A stretch of 64,000 nucleotides of DNA, from assembly GCA_051530055.1 (NCBI GenBank), contig CM121342.1, forward strand, positions 6,200,001 through 6,264,000, written 5' to 3'. Of the stretch, positions 34,701 to 46,383 are shown in pieces. Under the pieces are notes generated by a model, which was given only the letters and a program-made list of their open reading frames with translations, ran no database searches and was not told the origin of the DNA. Source of the stretch: Neoechinorhynchus agilis. Taxonomy: Eukaryota; Acanthocephala. Positions within the stretch are counted from its first letter, which is position 1, and each line of letters starts with the position of its first letter. Position numbers and translations under genes: made by a program.

Positions 34701-35175
34701 CGAACGTTTTAGATTTAATTAGAAATTCCAGCCTAATGTTGCTAAAAAAGTAAGGAGTTAAGATTCGATGTTACATTATTAAAAACAAAATGTTTTTCGA
34801 TAGGACATAAGAAACGAAGAACATATCTTAAATAAGCCATTGAAAGCGTTATTGCACAACTAAGCTACAAATTGATTCACTCTGAAAAGTAGTTTTTAAA
34901 TGTTTAAAAGTTTTCATTACGAAGAACAAAGTGATTGTTTCATCAAAATCTAGTCTTCTTTAAAAATAAAAAACTACTAAATTGATTGTTTCCATTGTTT
35001 GTACGTCTACGACTGCTCGCAGCCAATTCATAATATTCAAGGATTAATTCTAAAATATTAAGGAGCATTCATAGAAAATGCTGACAACTCAAAGTTCATC
35101 GTTCAAGTGCTGTTGCTACAGAAACACTACTTACCAACATGGTCATTAAAAAGTCTTGGTGATTAAAGGAAGTTG
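34701..35175. other. Intergenic upstream of the p25-alpha-like gene
   Basis: No repeat or gene seen; probably the promoter region of the gene at 35176. Confidence 0.4.
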
Positions 35176-36645
35176 ATGAAAATAGAGGAAACGGAATTTC
35201 GCCAATCAATTGAGGAGTCATACGATGAAATGATCGAAAGATTAAACAGTCTCAAATTCGAAATTAATCGTGGTCACCAAGAGATATTAGAACGCTTCAG
35301 AGATCTTCATGTTGAACCATCAGATAAACAAGATTATTTCGATGCATTGAGACTTGCAAATACGACTACTGGGCATATTCTAAGGATATTTGAAGGAAAT
35401 GGAGAGTTATATGGAAGGGAATGTAGAATAAGCGAGGAAGTGTGTATTGAACTATTCGTAAAAACTGAATTGATGAGCAATGAAAACACGAGAGTGATTG
35501 TTTCAAAAGTACTTGAAGATGTAATGGATCTTAAAAAGGACAATGAAGAAATGATCCCATTACCTTCACTTAATTTGGATTTCTTCAATTTTTACAATGT
35601 CATCCAAGGTGTCGCAGTTTATGCCAAAATTCCAATATGGGACGTAATTAAGGCGTTGATTGGTCCAGAGAACTATAAAAGTTGTATGAGTGAAAGAAAA
35701 AATAATCTAGATATTGAATTGATGAATATTTTCCCGGATATTGGAATTAAGATTCAATCACTATTGAGTCTGAAGATGAAAAAAAGAAAAGAAAATAGTG
35801 AATCGAAAACGGAAAAGAATATCCTTAATTTATTAAAAGACAAGTTCTTACAATGGAATGAGATAAAAGAAGATTTTCCACTTGGAATAAATCAACACAT
35901 GTCGACTTATTGGATACTCGAATCTGGGATTCTGCGACATGCTTTGGATGCAATCAAAGTAGACGATATTTTCGCTTCTTTTCTAAACCGAGAAGATCGG
36001 AGGTATCGGCAAAATCTACAGGGTTCCCTTTTAAATTTTACAGAATTCGTGGAATTCGTGGCGAAAGTGAACGAAGAATTGACCGATGTGAGTTTTAGCG
36101 AATGTATCAGTAAACTCTTGGAGGTCAAAGAAATTCAAACGTTTTATTTATACGGAACACAAAAGTCAGAGGAAAAGGTTCAACTTAAAGAAGAACCTGA
36201 AATTGTTGTTGTGGATGATGTCAAAAATATTTACAAACGAATAGAGAAAGTGGCTGAGCGAATGCGTTCGTTTTATTTAACAAACGATCAACGTGAGCGT
36301 CTTCGAGCTCTTTTCAAGGTCTTCTCTCTTCAAGCTATCCGTCGAACTACTAAATTGCCCGGTGGACCACGACTGGAAATCGATCCTTGCACTAAATGGC
36401 TTCGACAGTGTGAAATCGTTGACGAGGAATATGATCAGAATTTTTTAGATAAAGATTTTAGGATTATAATCCAGAAAATGCATAAAAGAAATCCGGATAT
36501 GAAAAGGACAAACGCGATTGACTTTGAAAGTTTTTTAGACCTTATAGAATTGATTGCAGCTAGGCGGGAAACTCGTCCTGAAGCAATTGCAAGTCTTATT
36601 TTCCATGGACCATTCGAAGGGCATTTGGAGACACTCAAAGCATGA
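35176..36645 (+). CDS. 489-residue protein with a C-terminal p25-alpha (TPPP)-like domain
   Basis: Intronless; the ATG is at 35176. Residues about 1-60 are helical and charged (DEMIERLNSLKFEINRGHQE). Residues 60-375 have no recognised domain. Residues about 385-480 fit the p25-alpha pattern of tubulin-polymerisation-promoting proteins: LRALFKVFSLQAIRRTTKL, then WLRQCEIVDEE, FLDKDFRIIIQKMHKRNPD and IDFESFLDLIELIAARRE. The usual p25-alpha tail with the GSHKERFD-type motif is missing. Family members are normally short with this domain near the N-terminus, so its place at the end of a long chain is unusual. A role with microtubules or cilia is an inference from the domain. Confidence 0.65.
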   Translation: MKIEETEFRQSIEESYDEMIERLNSLKFEINRGHQEILERFRDLHVEPSDKQDYFDALRLANTTTGHILRIFEGNGELYGRECRISEEVCIELFVKTELMSNENTRVIVSKVLEDVMDLKKDNEEMIPLPSLNLDFFNFYNVIQGVAVYAKIPIWDVIKALIGPENYKSCMSERKNNLDIELMNIFPDIGIKIQSLLSLKMKKRKENSESKTEKNILNLLKDKFLQWNEIKEDFPLGINQHMSTYWILESGILRHALDAIKVDDIFASFLNREDRRYRQNLQGSLLNFTEFVEFVAKVNEELTDVSFSECISKLLEVKEIQTFYLYGTQKSEEKVQLKEEPEIVVVDDVKNIYKRIEKVAERMRSFYLTNDQRERLRALFKVFSLQAIRRTTKLPGGPRLEIDPCTKWLRQCEIVDEEYDQNFLDKDFRIIIQKMHKRNPDMKRTNAIDFESFLDLIELIAARRETRPEAIASLIFHGPFEGHLETLKA

Positions 36646-37478
36646 GATCTAAATCGCTCACAAGTTCCTCAATTGAATTTATTAAATCTATATTAGAAGT
36701 TATTTTTAAATTAGGAAATTTAATCATCCCATGGCTCGGAATGAACGAATGAATAAAAATAAATTAAGTTGCAAAAAAGAACAATAGGAAGCATTCTTAG
36801 AAATATCAATCCTTGAATGTTTTACGATAAAAAATTCTTAAAAAGTCTAAACTCATACGCCCATAAAACGTCTCAATTTTTAAGTTCCAAACAATTTCTG
36901 CAATGGAATTCCAATAAAATATTCATCGTATCTTTAGTCAAAAATCTGAATGACAAAATCTACCGGGTCGGCTTTCTTAAAAAATCTTCTCAATTATACG
37001 AGAAATCGTTAGATGTCGGAAATTTAAGTTAGAAGCATCAATTAGACGAGATTACGTTTGATTTTAAGGACAAATAAGTTTGATGGAATTCGAATATTAC
37101 TTATCCACGTTTTAGTTCCAGCCAATCACAGTGCTTGTAGATTCTCGTTAGGACGATCATAGGTTCCGAACTACTTATACGAACGAATTTGATTTACGTT
37201 CAAGTTAACGAAATATTATAAAGGAGTTATAAATAATAACAGGTTTTCATTACTTTGATTTCCATTGAGCGAGTGATCTTTGTTTGAAGTCAACGAAGGA
37301 TTCTATAGGACGAGCGCACATATACATTAATTTTGCAGAATCTGATTGGATGCTTTTGTTTAAAAAATAATTTTGAAATTAGCGAGACTTCGAAAAAGCA
37401 ACGATATCTTTAAAACAAAAAGCATAAACTGAGTATAGATTTATTAAACAAGGTGCTACGCTATTGGCCTAACTAATT
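36646..37478. other. Convergent intergenic region
   Basis: Lies between two converging genes. No repeat array here, unlike the XRCC1/PKA-R spacer. A 71-codon frame at 36817 has no support. Confidence 0.4.
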
Positions 37479-38309
37479 TCACCCTTCCCAGTCCTCATTG
37501 TCGAACTCATCCTCAGATGCAATACTTTCAAAAGCTCCATCAGAAGTGAACTGTCCGTCTTCATCAATGAATGGGCATCGAAAACATCTATAAGGTGGTT
37601 TCGTCGATGCAAGATTTTCTTTATCATGAGGTTTTAAAACCAACTCGTGCATTCCAACTAAATCCACTGCATTTAGAGGAGGAAGTGCGATCAATCGTGT
37701 ATAGTTGAAATGTGATTCCCCATCTATAATCTGATTGAGGTACGGTATTGTCCTTAAAGCATTATTAGACCTTGTAATATGAAATCGAGGTCTTAGTTCG
37801 TAAGCCAAACGAGATGCGAGCTTGGAACCAATAGAAAATCGTGTAAGATCATTGTCGCGATCCAACCAATTTCCACAAGGAGGATAATTTGTGATGAGTA
37901 CATCGACTTGTTTCCTGTATCCATATTTAACAACCAATTGGGATACAAGTTTTTGAGAAATACGTTCATACTGAGCTTCATTTCCAAATTCAAGATCTGT
38001 AGGAGTTTCAGCTGCAAACGCAATTACCGATTCATCCGGACACATCATGAGTCCACAATTGTTTAAACCATAGGCTGATTTTATGGAGACCTCCGTTTTA
38101 GGACTATTTTCTTGTTCTTCAGCTGGGAAGTAGAAAGTAGGTACCGTAATCGATACCTTAGGGAAATTCCTCAATTCGTAAAATTCAATCGGGTATTGTC
38201 CAAGGATAAATAGACAGTCGTAAGGATCCACATTGTTTCCAAAGTCAGCCAAAGCTGAGTAAAGAAGAAGGGCTTGGTTCGGGCAATCGCCAACAAATAG
38301 CATACGCAT
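37479..38309 (-). CDS. CWF19L1-like protein, N-terminal domain only
   Basis: CWF19L1 is a spliceosome-associated (Cwf19/Drn1) protein with an N-terminal metallophosphoesterase-like domain and C-terminal CwfJ domains. This 276-residue single-exon protein matches the N-terminal part only: MLFVGDCPNQALLLYSALAD, YDCLFILGQYP, VDVLITNYPPCGNWLDRD, SRLAYELRPRFHITRSNN, FNYTRLIALPPLNAVD and KPPYRCFRCPF. It then ends in an acidic tail (ASEDEFDNEDWEG). The HIT-like CwfJ regions are absent, with a proper stop in place and no downstream continuation seen on this strand. Either a genuine short form or a paralogue. Confidence 0.75.
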   Translation of the reverse strand: MRMLFVGDCPNQALLLYSALADFGNNVDPYDCLFILGQYPIEFYELRNFPKVSITVPTFYFPAEEQENSPKTEVSIKSAYGLNNCGLMMCPDESVIAFAAETPTDLEFGNEAQYERISQKLVSQLVVKYGYRKQVDVLITNYPPCGNWLDRDNDLTRFSIGSKLASRLAYELRPRFHITRSNNALRTIPYLNQIIDGESHFNYTRLIALPPLNAVDLVGMHELVLKPHDKENLASTKPPYRCFRCPFIDEDGQFTSDGAFESIASEDEFDNEDWEG

Positions 38310-38802
38310 TTGATTATCAAAATAATAGAAAACGGTTCGATAGAGTTCTGAAATCGAAATCGATCTTTTAAAGGAACTTTAGAGCTAAATCTAAATATAA
38401 CAGACGAATATTTCGAGTAAATGAAGTGAGAAAAATGAGAAAACCAATGTATTCTTGACGAATAAGAAACCATTACTGGATACCAATCACAAACAAAAAA
38501 TAATGTGACTTTAAAAGTCAAATTTAATAATCATCAGAGCTTTAAAAGACTTCCGATTGTCGAAAGACGAAAAAAATGAAAACTGATTTTTTGTAACTTT
38601 TATCAACTTCGGATTCAATTAAAGGTACCGTCACAAAAGAAATGCCATTTGGGCGGCACTTCAAACAAGAACCTTCCTGAAAATCAATGTGATTCCATCC
38701 GGGGAATAAAGACAAAATCGAATTCAAGAGGAGCGGCGATCGATGTTAAACATAAATGACTTTTATGTGGAATGTTCGCTAGATATCTGAATCAAAGAAT
38801 CG
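38310..38802. other. Upstream of the CWF19L1-like gene
   Basis: No gene or repeat; likely promoter region leading into the 294-bp array. Confidence 0.35.
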
Positions 38803-41800
38803 TCGAAGGAGGTTCCTTTTCAATGTGAGACCAATTGATTATTTTGTTTGAAAATAAATTGGGATAAATACTAACGAACTTATTTTTAATTACCTCTGGA
38901 CTTTGACTAGGGTCGTAATTTTAAATTGTTTAAATTTCTGGATAAAGAACTGGTTTCATACGTCTTAATGGCTAGAAAAATTGATTTTCTGGAAGCTTAA
39001 AACACCGTTCATTCTTTTAGGAGTGGAAATGTTCAATGGAGGAAGTTAATTTGGATTTCTATCTCAAGACTTCAACAAGCAATCGAAGGGGAGGAGGTTC
39101 CTTTTCAATGTGAGACCAATTGTTTCATATTGATTATTTTGTTTGAAAATAAATTGGGATAAATACTAACGAACTTATTTTTAATTACCTCTGGACTTTG
39201 ACTAGGGTCGTAATTTTAAATTGTTTAAATTTCTGGATAAAGAACTGGTTTCATACGTCTTAATGGCTAGAAAAATTGATTTTCTGGAAGCTTAAAACAC
39301 CGTTCATTCTTTAGAGGGAAATGTTCAATGGAGGAAGTTAATTTGGATTTCTATCTCAAGACTTCAACAAGCAATCGAAGGGGAGGAGGTTCCTTTTCAA
39401 TGTGAGACCAATTGTTTCATATTGATTATTTTGTTTGAAAATAAATTGGGATAAATACTAACGAACTTATTTTTAATTACCTCTGGACTTTGACTAGGGT
39501 CGTAATTTTAAATTGTTTAAATTTCTGGATAAAGAACTGGTTTCATACGTCTTAATGGCTAGAAAAATTGATTTTCTGGAAGCTTAAAACACCGTTCATT
39601 CTTTTAGGAGTGGAAATGTTCAATGGAGGAAGTTAATTTGGATTTCTATCTCAAGACTTCAACAAGCAATCGAAGGGGAGGAGGTTCCTTTTCAATGTGA
39701 GACCAATAGTTTCATATTGATTATTTTGTTTGAAAATAAATTGGGATAAATACTAACGAACTTATTTTTAATTACCTCTGGACTTTGACTAGGGTCGTAA
39801 TTTTAAATTGTTTAAATTTCTGGATAAAGAACTGGTTTCATACGTCTTAATGGCTAGAAAAATTGATTTTCTGGAAGCTTAAAACACCGTTCATTCTTTT
39901 AGGAGTGGAAATGTTCAATGGAGGAAGTTAATTTGGATTTCTATCTCAAGACTTCAACAAGCAATCGAAGGGGAGGAGGTTCCTTTTCAATGTGAGACCA
40001 ATAGTTTCATATTGATTATTTTGTTTGAAAATAAATTGGGATAAATACTAACGAACTTATTTTTAATTACCTCTGGACTTTGACTAGGGTCGTAATTTTA
40101 AATTGTTTAAATTTCTGGATAAAGAACTGGTTTCATACGTCTTAATGGCTAGAAAAATTGATTTTCTGGAAGCTTAAAACACCGTTCATTCTTTTAGGAG
40201 TGGAAATGTTCAATGGAGGAAGTTAATTTGGATTTCTATCTCAAGACTTCAACAAGCAATCGAAGGGGAGGAGGTTCCTTTTCAATGTGAGACCAATAGT
40301 TTCATATTGATTATTTTGTTTGAAAATAAATTGGGATAAATACTAACGAACTTATTTTTAATTACCTCTGGACTTTGACTAGGGTGTAATTTTAAATTGT
40401 TTAAATTTTGAAAGAACTGGTTTCATACGTCTTAATGGCTAGAAAAATTGATTTTCTGGAAGCTTAAAACACCGTTCATTCTTTTAGGAGTGGAAATGTT
40501 CAATGGAGGAAGTTAATTTGGATTTCTATCTCAAGACTTCAACAAGCAATCGAAGGGGAGGAGGTTCCTTTTCAATGTGAGACCAATAGTTTCATATTGA
40601 TTATTTTGTTTGAAAATAAATTGGGATAAATACTAACGAACTTATTTTTAATTACCTCTGGACTTTGACTAGGGTCGTAATTTTAAATTGTTTAAATTTC
40701 TGGATAAAGAACTGGTTTCATACGTCTTAATGGCTAGAAAAATTGATTTTCTGGAAGCTTAAAACACCGTTCATTCTTTTAGGAGTGGAAATGTTCAATG
40801 GAGGAAGTTAATTTGGATTTCTATCTCAAGACTTCAACAAGCAATCGAAGGGGAGGAGGTTCCTTTTCAATGTGAGACCAATAGTTTCATATTGATTATT
40901 TTGTTTGAAAATAAATTGGGATAAATACTAACGAACTTATTTTTAATTACCTCTGGACTTTGACTAGGGTCGTAATTTTAAATTGTTTAAATTTCTGGAT
41001 AAAGAACTGGTTTCATACGTCTTAATGGCTAGAAAAATTGATTTTCTGGAAGCTTAAAACACCGTTCATTCTTTTAGGAGTGGAAATGTTCAATGGAGGA
41101 AGTTAATTTGGATTTCTATCTCAAGACTTCAACAAGCAATCGAAGGGGAGGAGGTTCCTTTTCAATGTGAGACCAATTGTTTCATATTGATTATTTTGTT
41201 TGAAAATAAATTGGGATAAATACTAACGAACTTATTTTTAATTACCTCTGGACTTTGACTAGGGTCGTAATTTTAAATTGTTTAAATTTCTGGATAAAGA
41301 ACTGGTTTCATACGTCTTAATGGCTAGAAAAATTGATTTTCTGGAAGCTTAAAACACCGTTCATTCTTTTAGGAGTGGAAATGTTCAATGGAGGATTAAT
41401 TTGGATTTCTATCTCAAGACTTCAACAAGCAATCGAAGGGGAGGAGGTTCCTTTTCAATGTGAGACCAATTGTTTCATATTGATTATTTTGTTTGAAAAT
41501 AAATTGGGATAAATACTAACGAACTTATTTTTATTACCTCTGGACTTTGACTAGGGTCGTAATTTTAAATTGTTTAAATTTCTGGATAAAGAACTGGTTT
41601 CATACGTCTTAATGGCTAGAAAAATTGATTTTCTGGAAGCTTAAAACACCGTTCATTCTTTTAGGAGTGGAAATGTTCAATGGAGGAAGTTAATTTGGAT
41701 TTCTATCTCAAGACTTCAACAAGCAATCGAAGGGGAGGAGGTTCCTTTTCAATGTGAGACCAATTGTTTCATATTGATTATTTTGTTTGAAAATAAATTG

Positions 41801-42730
41801 GGATAAATACTAACGAACTTATTTTTAATTACCTCTGGACTTTGACTAGGGTCGTAATTTTAAATTGTTTAAATTTCTGGATAAAGAACTGGTTTCATAC
41901 GTCTTAATGGCTAGAAAAATTGATTTTCTGGAAGCTTAAAACACCGTTCATTCTTTTAGGAGTGGAAATGTTCAATGGAGGAAGTTAATTTGGATTTCTA
42001 TCTCAAGACTTCAACAAGCAATCGAAGGGGAGGAGGTTCCTTTTCAATGTGAGACCAATTGTTTCATATTGATTATTTTGTTTGAAAATAAATTGGGATA
42101 AATACTAACGAACTTATTTTTAATTACCTCTGGACTTTGACTAGGGTCGTAATTTTAAATTGTTTAAATTTCTGGATAAAGAACTGGTTTCATACGTCTT
42201 AATGGCTAGAAAAATTGATTTTCTGGAAGCTTAAAACACCGTTCATTCTTTTAGGAGTGGAAATGTTCAATGGAGGAAGTTAATTTGGATTTCTATCTCA
42301 AGACTTCAACAAGCAATCGAAGGGGAGGAGGTTCCTTTTCAATGTGAGACCAATAGTTTCATATTGATTATTTTGTTTGAAAATAAATTGGGATAAATAC
42401 TAACGAACTTATTTTTAATTACCTCTGGACTTTGACTAGGGTCGTAATTTTAAATTGTTTAAATTTCTGGATAAAGAACTGGTTTCATACGTCTTAATGG
42501 CTAGAAAAATTGATTTTCTGGAAGCTTAAAACACCGTTCATTCTTTTAGGAGTGGAAATGTTCAATGGAGGAAGTTAATTTGGATTTCTATCTCAAGACT
42601 TCAACAAGCAATCGAAGGGGAGGAGGTTCCTTTTCAATGTGAGACCAATAGTTTCATATTGATTATTTTGTTTGAAAATAAATTGGGATAAATACTAACG
42701 AACTTATTTTTAATTACCTCTGGACTTTGG
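38803..42730. repeat. About 294-bp satellite, about 13.5 nearly identical copies
   Basis: The marker GAGACCAAT recurs 14 times at about 294-bp spacing. Units differ by a handful of bases. A diagnostic site (CCAATTGTTT or CCAATAGTTT) occurs in blocks: T-type, then five A-type, four T-type and two A-type, which indicates block duplications inside the array. One unit near 40385-40410 has small deletions. No inverted structure or coding frame stands out. Confidence 0.95.
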
Positions 42731-43705
42731 CGAAAGGGTACGTCTTAAATGTTAAACAATTTGTCGAACTTTATCTACAATCTTATTTTGTTCTGGACCA
42801 TCTTAAAAACGTATATCAATTTTCGGATATGGAATTCATGTCTCCTTTAAGCCAAATTCAAGAGATCGGTTAAGGTTTTGTAGATGTTAATAAGGAACTA
42901 TTTTAATCAATTTAAATAAGTGCGGTAATAAGCCATTGACTTTTAGTCAAATTCTGAACTATTTTTCAAAATGGCGAAAAATTTTCTTCGACATATTTTG
43001 TTCAATTTTTTAACTTTATTGTTTTTCATCGTTTTAATAAAAACAAATATTTTCTTTTTATCGTATTCAATACGTTCAGGATTCAGAAAAAAATCCTGAA
43101 TCTACTTTCTAGTTAAATTCGAACTGTACTTATCAGCTTTATGGACGGCATTGTTTATCAAATCTTCCACTGAGAAGACAGAATACCGCGAGGTTTTTTA
43201 TCGTGATCTTTAATGTTTTTTGGTTAAGAAAATGGTAATTTTATGGCACTTGTTTTTGGTCTCATTTTTTTAGCGAAATAACACATTTTATATTAAAAAA
43301 TATTGGCGAAAATAAATTAAAATAACTGATTTTGAACGTCTCAATGATTGCTTCTGAGTTTTTATTATTTTAATGTTATCTTCGTATTTCCCGGCCGCTG
43401 CAATCTTCTTTTGTTCCGAAGACAAATGTGGACTCTCCCATAAAATCCAATATCCCATTATGTAAATATGATTTATTCGTGAGTTTTTACCTTTTTGAAG
43501 ATTGCTACAATGTATCCCAAACGAAAAAAGGTATCGTTTCTTTATATCATTTGAGTATTTAGCACTTATTACATTTAAGAACTCATTTTTGTTGCTTGGA
43601 AATACTTGTAGGATTTTTTGATCGTCTGTTTAATCAGAGGTGAAATCGACGTTTTCGTTCTTAAGAATAATTCAGGTATTTTATATTTAATAGTATCGAG
43701 AGTGT
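42731..43705. other. Intergenic, no feature recognised
   Basis: AT-rich; no gene or tandem repeat seen. Confidence 0.4.
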
Positions 43706-43943
43706 TGAGAATTGAATTCGAATTTGGCGATGTTTTTCCCCCGGATTGTTGTTGTTGATCATTTATTTTAAAATATTTCGTATGCTATTTGCTTCTTCGC
43801 GAATAAAGCACTTTAACAATATGACTGAAGAGGTAAGCAAAAAAAAAGCTTACGAAATATTTCAAAATAAATGATCAACACCAACAATCCGGGGGAAAAA
43901 CATCGCCAAACTCGAATCAAATTCACCCCTACGACAATTCTCT
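43706..43943. mobile_element. About 238-bp MITE with long inverted arms
   Basis: The arms pair over about 80 bp: GAGAATTG at the tips, then TTTGGCGATGTTTTTCCCCC, GATCATTTATTTTAAAATAT and TTCGTA. The tips are GAGAATTG and CAATTCTC. No coding potential. A target duplication is not clear. Confidence 0.8.
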
Positions 43944-45184
43944 ATGATATAATTGAATATTGGCGAACATTTTTTGGCGATAATTCCTAAATGTCCTCGG
44001 CATCAAATGATTGGACGAAAGGTCGCTATCAAGCATTTGAATCTTAGTTTTATTACGAATTCCAATAGACATGCTAACTTACATATTTATAAATTTTTAA
44101 TTGTTATATTTTTAGTATTTAAAGTTTTGCGAAAACTCTATATAAACCAAGAGAAAATCTCAATTATGTGTAGTTTTTCTATTGATTTTCGTGTAGCGGC
44201 TGTATTGTATAGATTTCAGCTCAATAATGAACATTCTCAAAAGAGACATTGAGATGGGTTTCTTCTCATAAAGTCTAATATTGATGCTCTCGTTAACGCA
44301 AAACGTTGGCAGATCGATCGTCAGTAAAGAAAGTGACCGAAAATTAACCACGGTAATTAAATTGACTGCTACATCAAATTTGCAATTAATGGATTTGATA
44401 AAGTTTGTAAAGCACTACGTTCTTATTATGTTGTCCGTTTTTCATTATTTTAACCCCGAGTTCTGACTATGAGACCCCTTGATCTTCTGAGTAATTTGAA
44501 ATTGAGATCCCTGGTTTAATTGAGCTTACCAAATTTAAATTGGTGCTGCTTTGGGCAATTCACATTATCAATTTAAACCCCCATTTTAATCCACCGTAAA
44601 CGCACTAATAATCAATTTAGTACATCGTTTGAAAAATGTGGGAACGATCATAAATGTATCAGAATTTCTTGCTTTTGAAATAAGTGTAGATTCGAGCTCG
44701 TTTCGACTGAATCCGTTAGATTAAATAAAGGTACCGCGGTACCTTAAATATCCGATCACCACGAGGATGCACTTTATCGATATGTAGAATGTTTCAATGC
44801 GAGAATTCCGAACATTTTTTGAGTTTAATTGATGATCCATCCAACAATTCCACTTTGTTTTTCGCTGTACCGTAATTCACAACTCGAAATCCCAACTCCA
44901 TTCACTTATTATTTCCGCCATGGAAGGCAAAGCAAAAATAGGGATTTTATTATCAATTAACAAACGAAGAGTTTTGCATTTTACTAATAAAAATCTATAA
45001 TTTTTGTTTTTGCTTATGATTCAAATGCTTATAATCCACAAAGCTAAGAAAAATCTTTATTTATTAGTGCGATCAATGATTTTTTGAAAGTCATTGAAGA
45101 CCTGTAAAACAAATTCTATTGAATTAACCAAATAAATGGTCAGATTTTTCCACGGGCATTTTCAGACAAATTCACAAAAATTAT
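43944..45184. other. Intergenic with weak coding-like frames
   Basis: A plus frame at 43953-44252 (PKCPRHQMIGRKVAIKHLNL) directly beside the MITE reads somewhat like protein but has no ATG and no recognised family. Nothing else to report. Confidence 0.3.
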
Positions 45185-45670
45185 GTAAATTTATTGAATC
45201 GATATTTCGACTAAATCCAGAGCTTTTATCGAAATTGTTTGTTGTTCTGGATTGAGTCGAAATATCGTTTAAATAAATTTACATAATTTTTGTCGCCTTA
45301 AATTTATTTAAACGATATTTCGACTCAATCCAGAACAACAAACAATCTCGATAAAAGCTTTGGGTTGAGCCTAAATATCGATTCAATAAATTTACATAAT
45401 TTTTGTCGCCTTAAATTTATTTAAACGATATTTCGACTCAACCCAAAGCTTTTATCGAGATTGTTTGTTGTTTTTAAACGATATTTCGACTCAATCCAAA
45501 GCTTTTATCGAGATTGTTTGTTGTTCTGAATTGAGTCGAAATATCGTTTAAATAAATTTACATAATTTTTGTCGCCGTAAATTTATTGAATCGATATTTC
45601 GACTCAATCCAAAGCTTTTATCGAGATTGTTTGTTGTTGTGGATTGAGTCGAAATATCAATTTAATAAAT
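45185..45670. repeat. Mixed direct and inverted repeat of a palindrome-rich unit
   Basis: The block AACGATATTTCGACTCAATC recurs several times in both orientations, alternating with AAAGCTTTTATCGAGATTGT and AATTTACATAATTTTTGTCG. Whole segments are therefore palindromic with each other and could form nested hairpins. Confidence 0.85.
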
Positions 45671-46062
45671 TAACATAATTTATGTCTCCACTACACAACA
45701 ACAATGCGCAGTTTCATTTTTCAAGATAAAATTCAGTATTGTAAATAATAAAAAACGGTAGGAATTACAGGAAAGTTTTTGCATTTTAAAATTGATTGTT
45801 GCTTATTTGTGTGAAATAAAAAGACACATTGGTCAATGACACACGCACTCAGTTCACAGTTATTTATAGCATGTAAAAACTTTTCTGTTTTCTTCATTTG
45901 CATTCTCCACGGTCTGCCATTTTTCTTCTATTGAACCAAAGAGAGATACGAAGCGTTGCACCGAGAAAAATTCCACCATTTTTCCATCGCGTTCACTATT
46001 CCAAGACACTCAAGGATTAGTGATCATTTCTGAGATTTTATGAACTTTTCACCTTGTTTTCA

Positions 46063-46383
46063 ATGAGTGGCACTTGTCGACCTCGTCGTAGACAGTTTTT
46101 AAAAAGTCGTTCATATTCTTTAAATTTAAAAAAGCAACATCAACAACATATTCAAGCTTACAACGACAACAACAATCCAATTATGCTGCTATTGACGTTC
46201 GCTTTTGTTGTCCTGTCTTGTATTATGGTACCAATAACCCAGTGTTTTACGGTCTGCACAATATCAGCAATTTTATCAGGACAATCTTATGGTCCTTTGG
46301 CGGAATTCACCATGTCGCTCTGTACGCTCGCAGTCACATCGCTCTCGAAAAAACCGAGGAATCGAATCAGTGGCGCCATATAA
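46063..46383 (+). CDS. Unrecognised small membrane-protein ORF
   Basis: ATG at 46063, 106 residues. A basic N-terminus (CRPRRRQFLKSRSY) and a Gln/Asn-rich stretch precede hydrophobic segments (MLLLTFAFVVLSCIMVPI and FTVCTISAIL). The last residues (RNRISGAI, stop) lie in the first unit of the satellite that follows, so the true 3' end may have been replaced or may have seeded the array. Could be the last exon of a larger membrane protein. Confidence 0.35.
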   Translation: MSGTCRPRRRQFLKSRSYSLNLKKQHQQHIQAYNDNNNPIMLLLTFAFVVLSCIMVPITQCFTVCTISAILSGQSYGPLAEFTMSLCTLAVTSLSKKPRNRISGAI

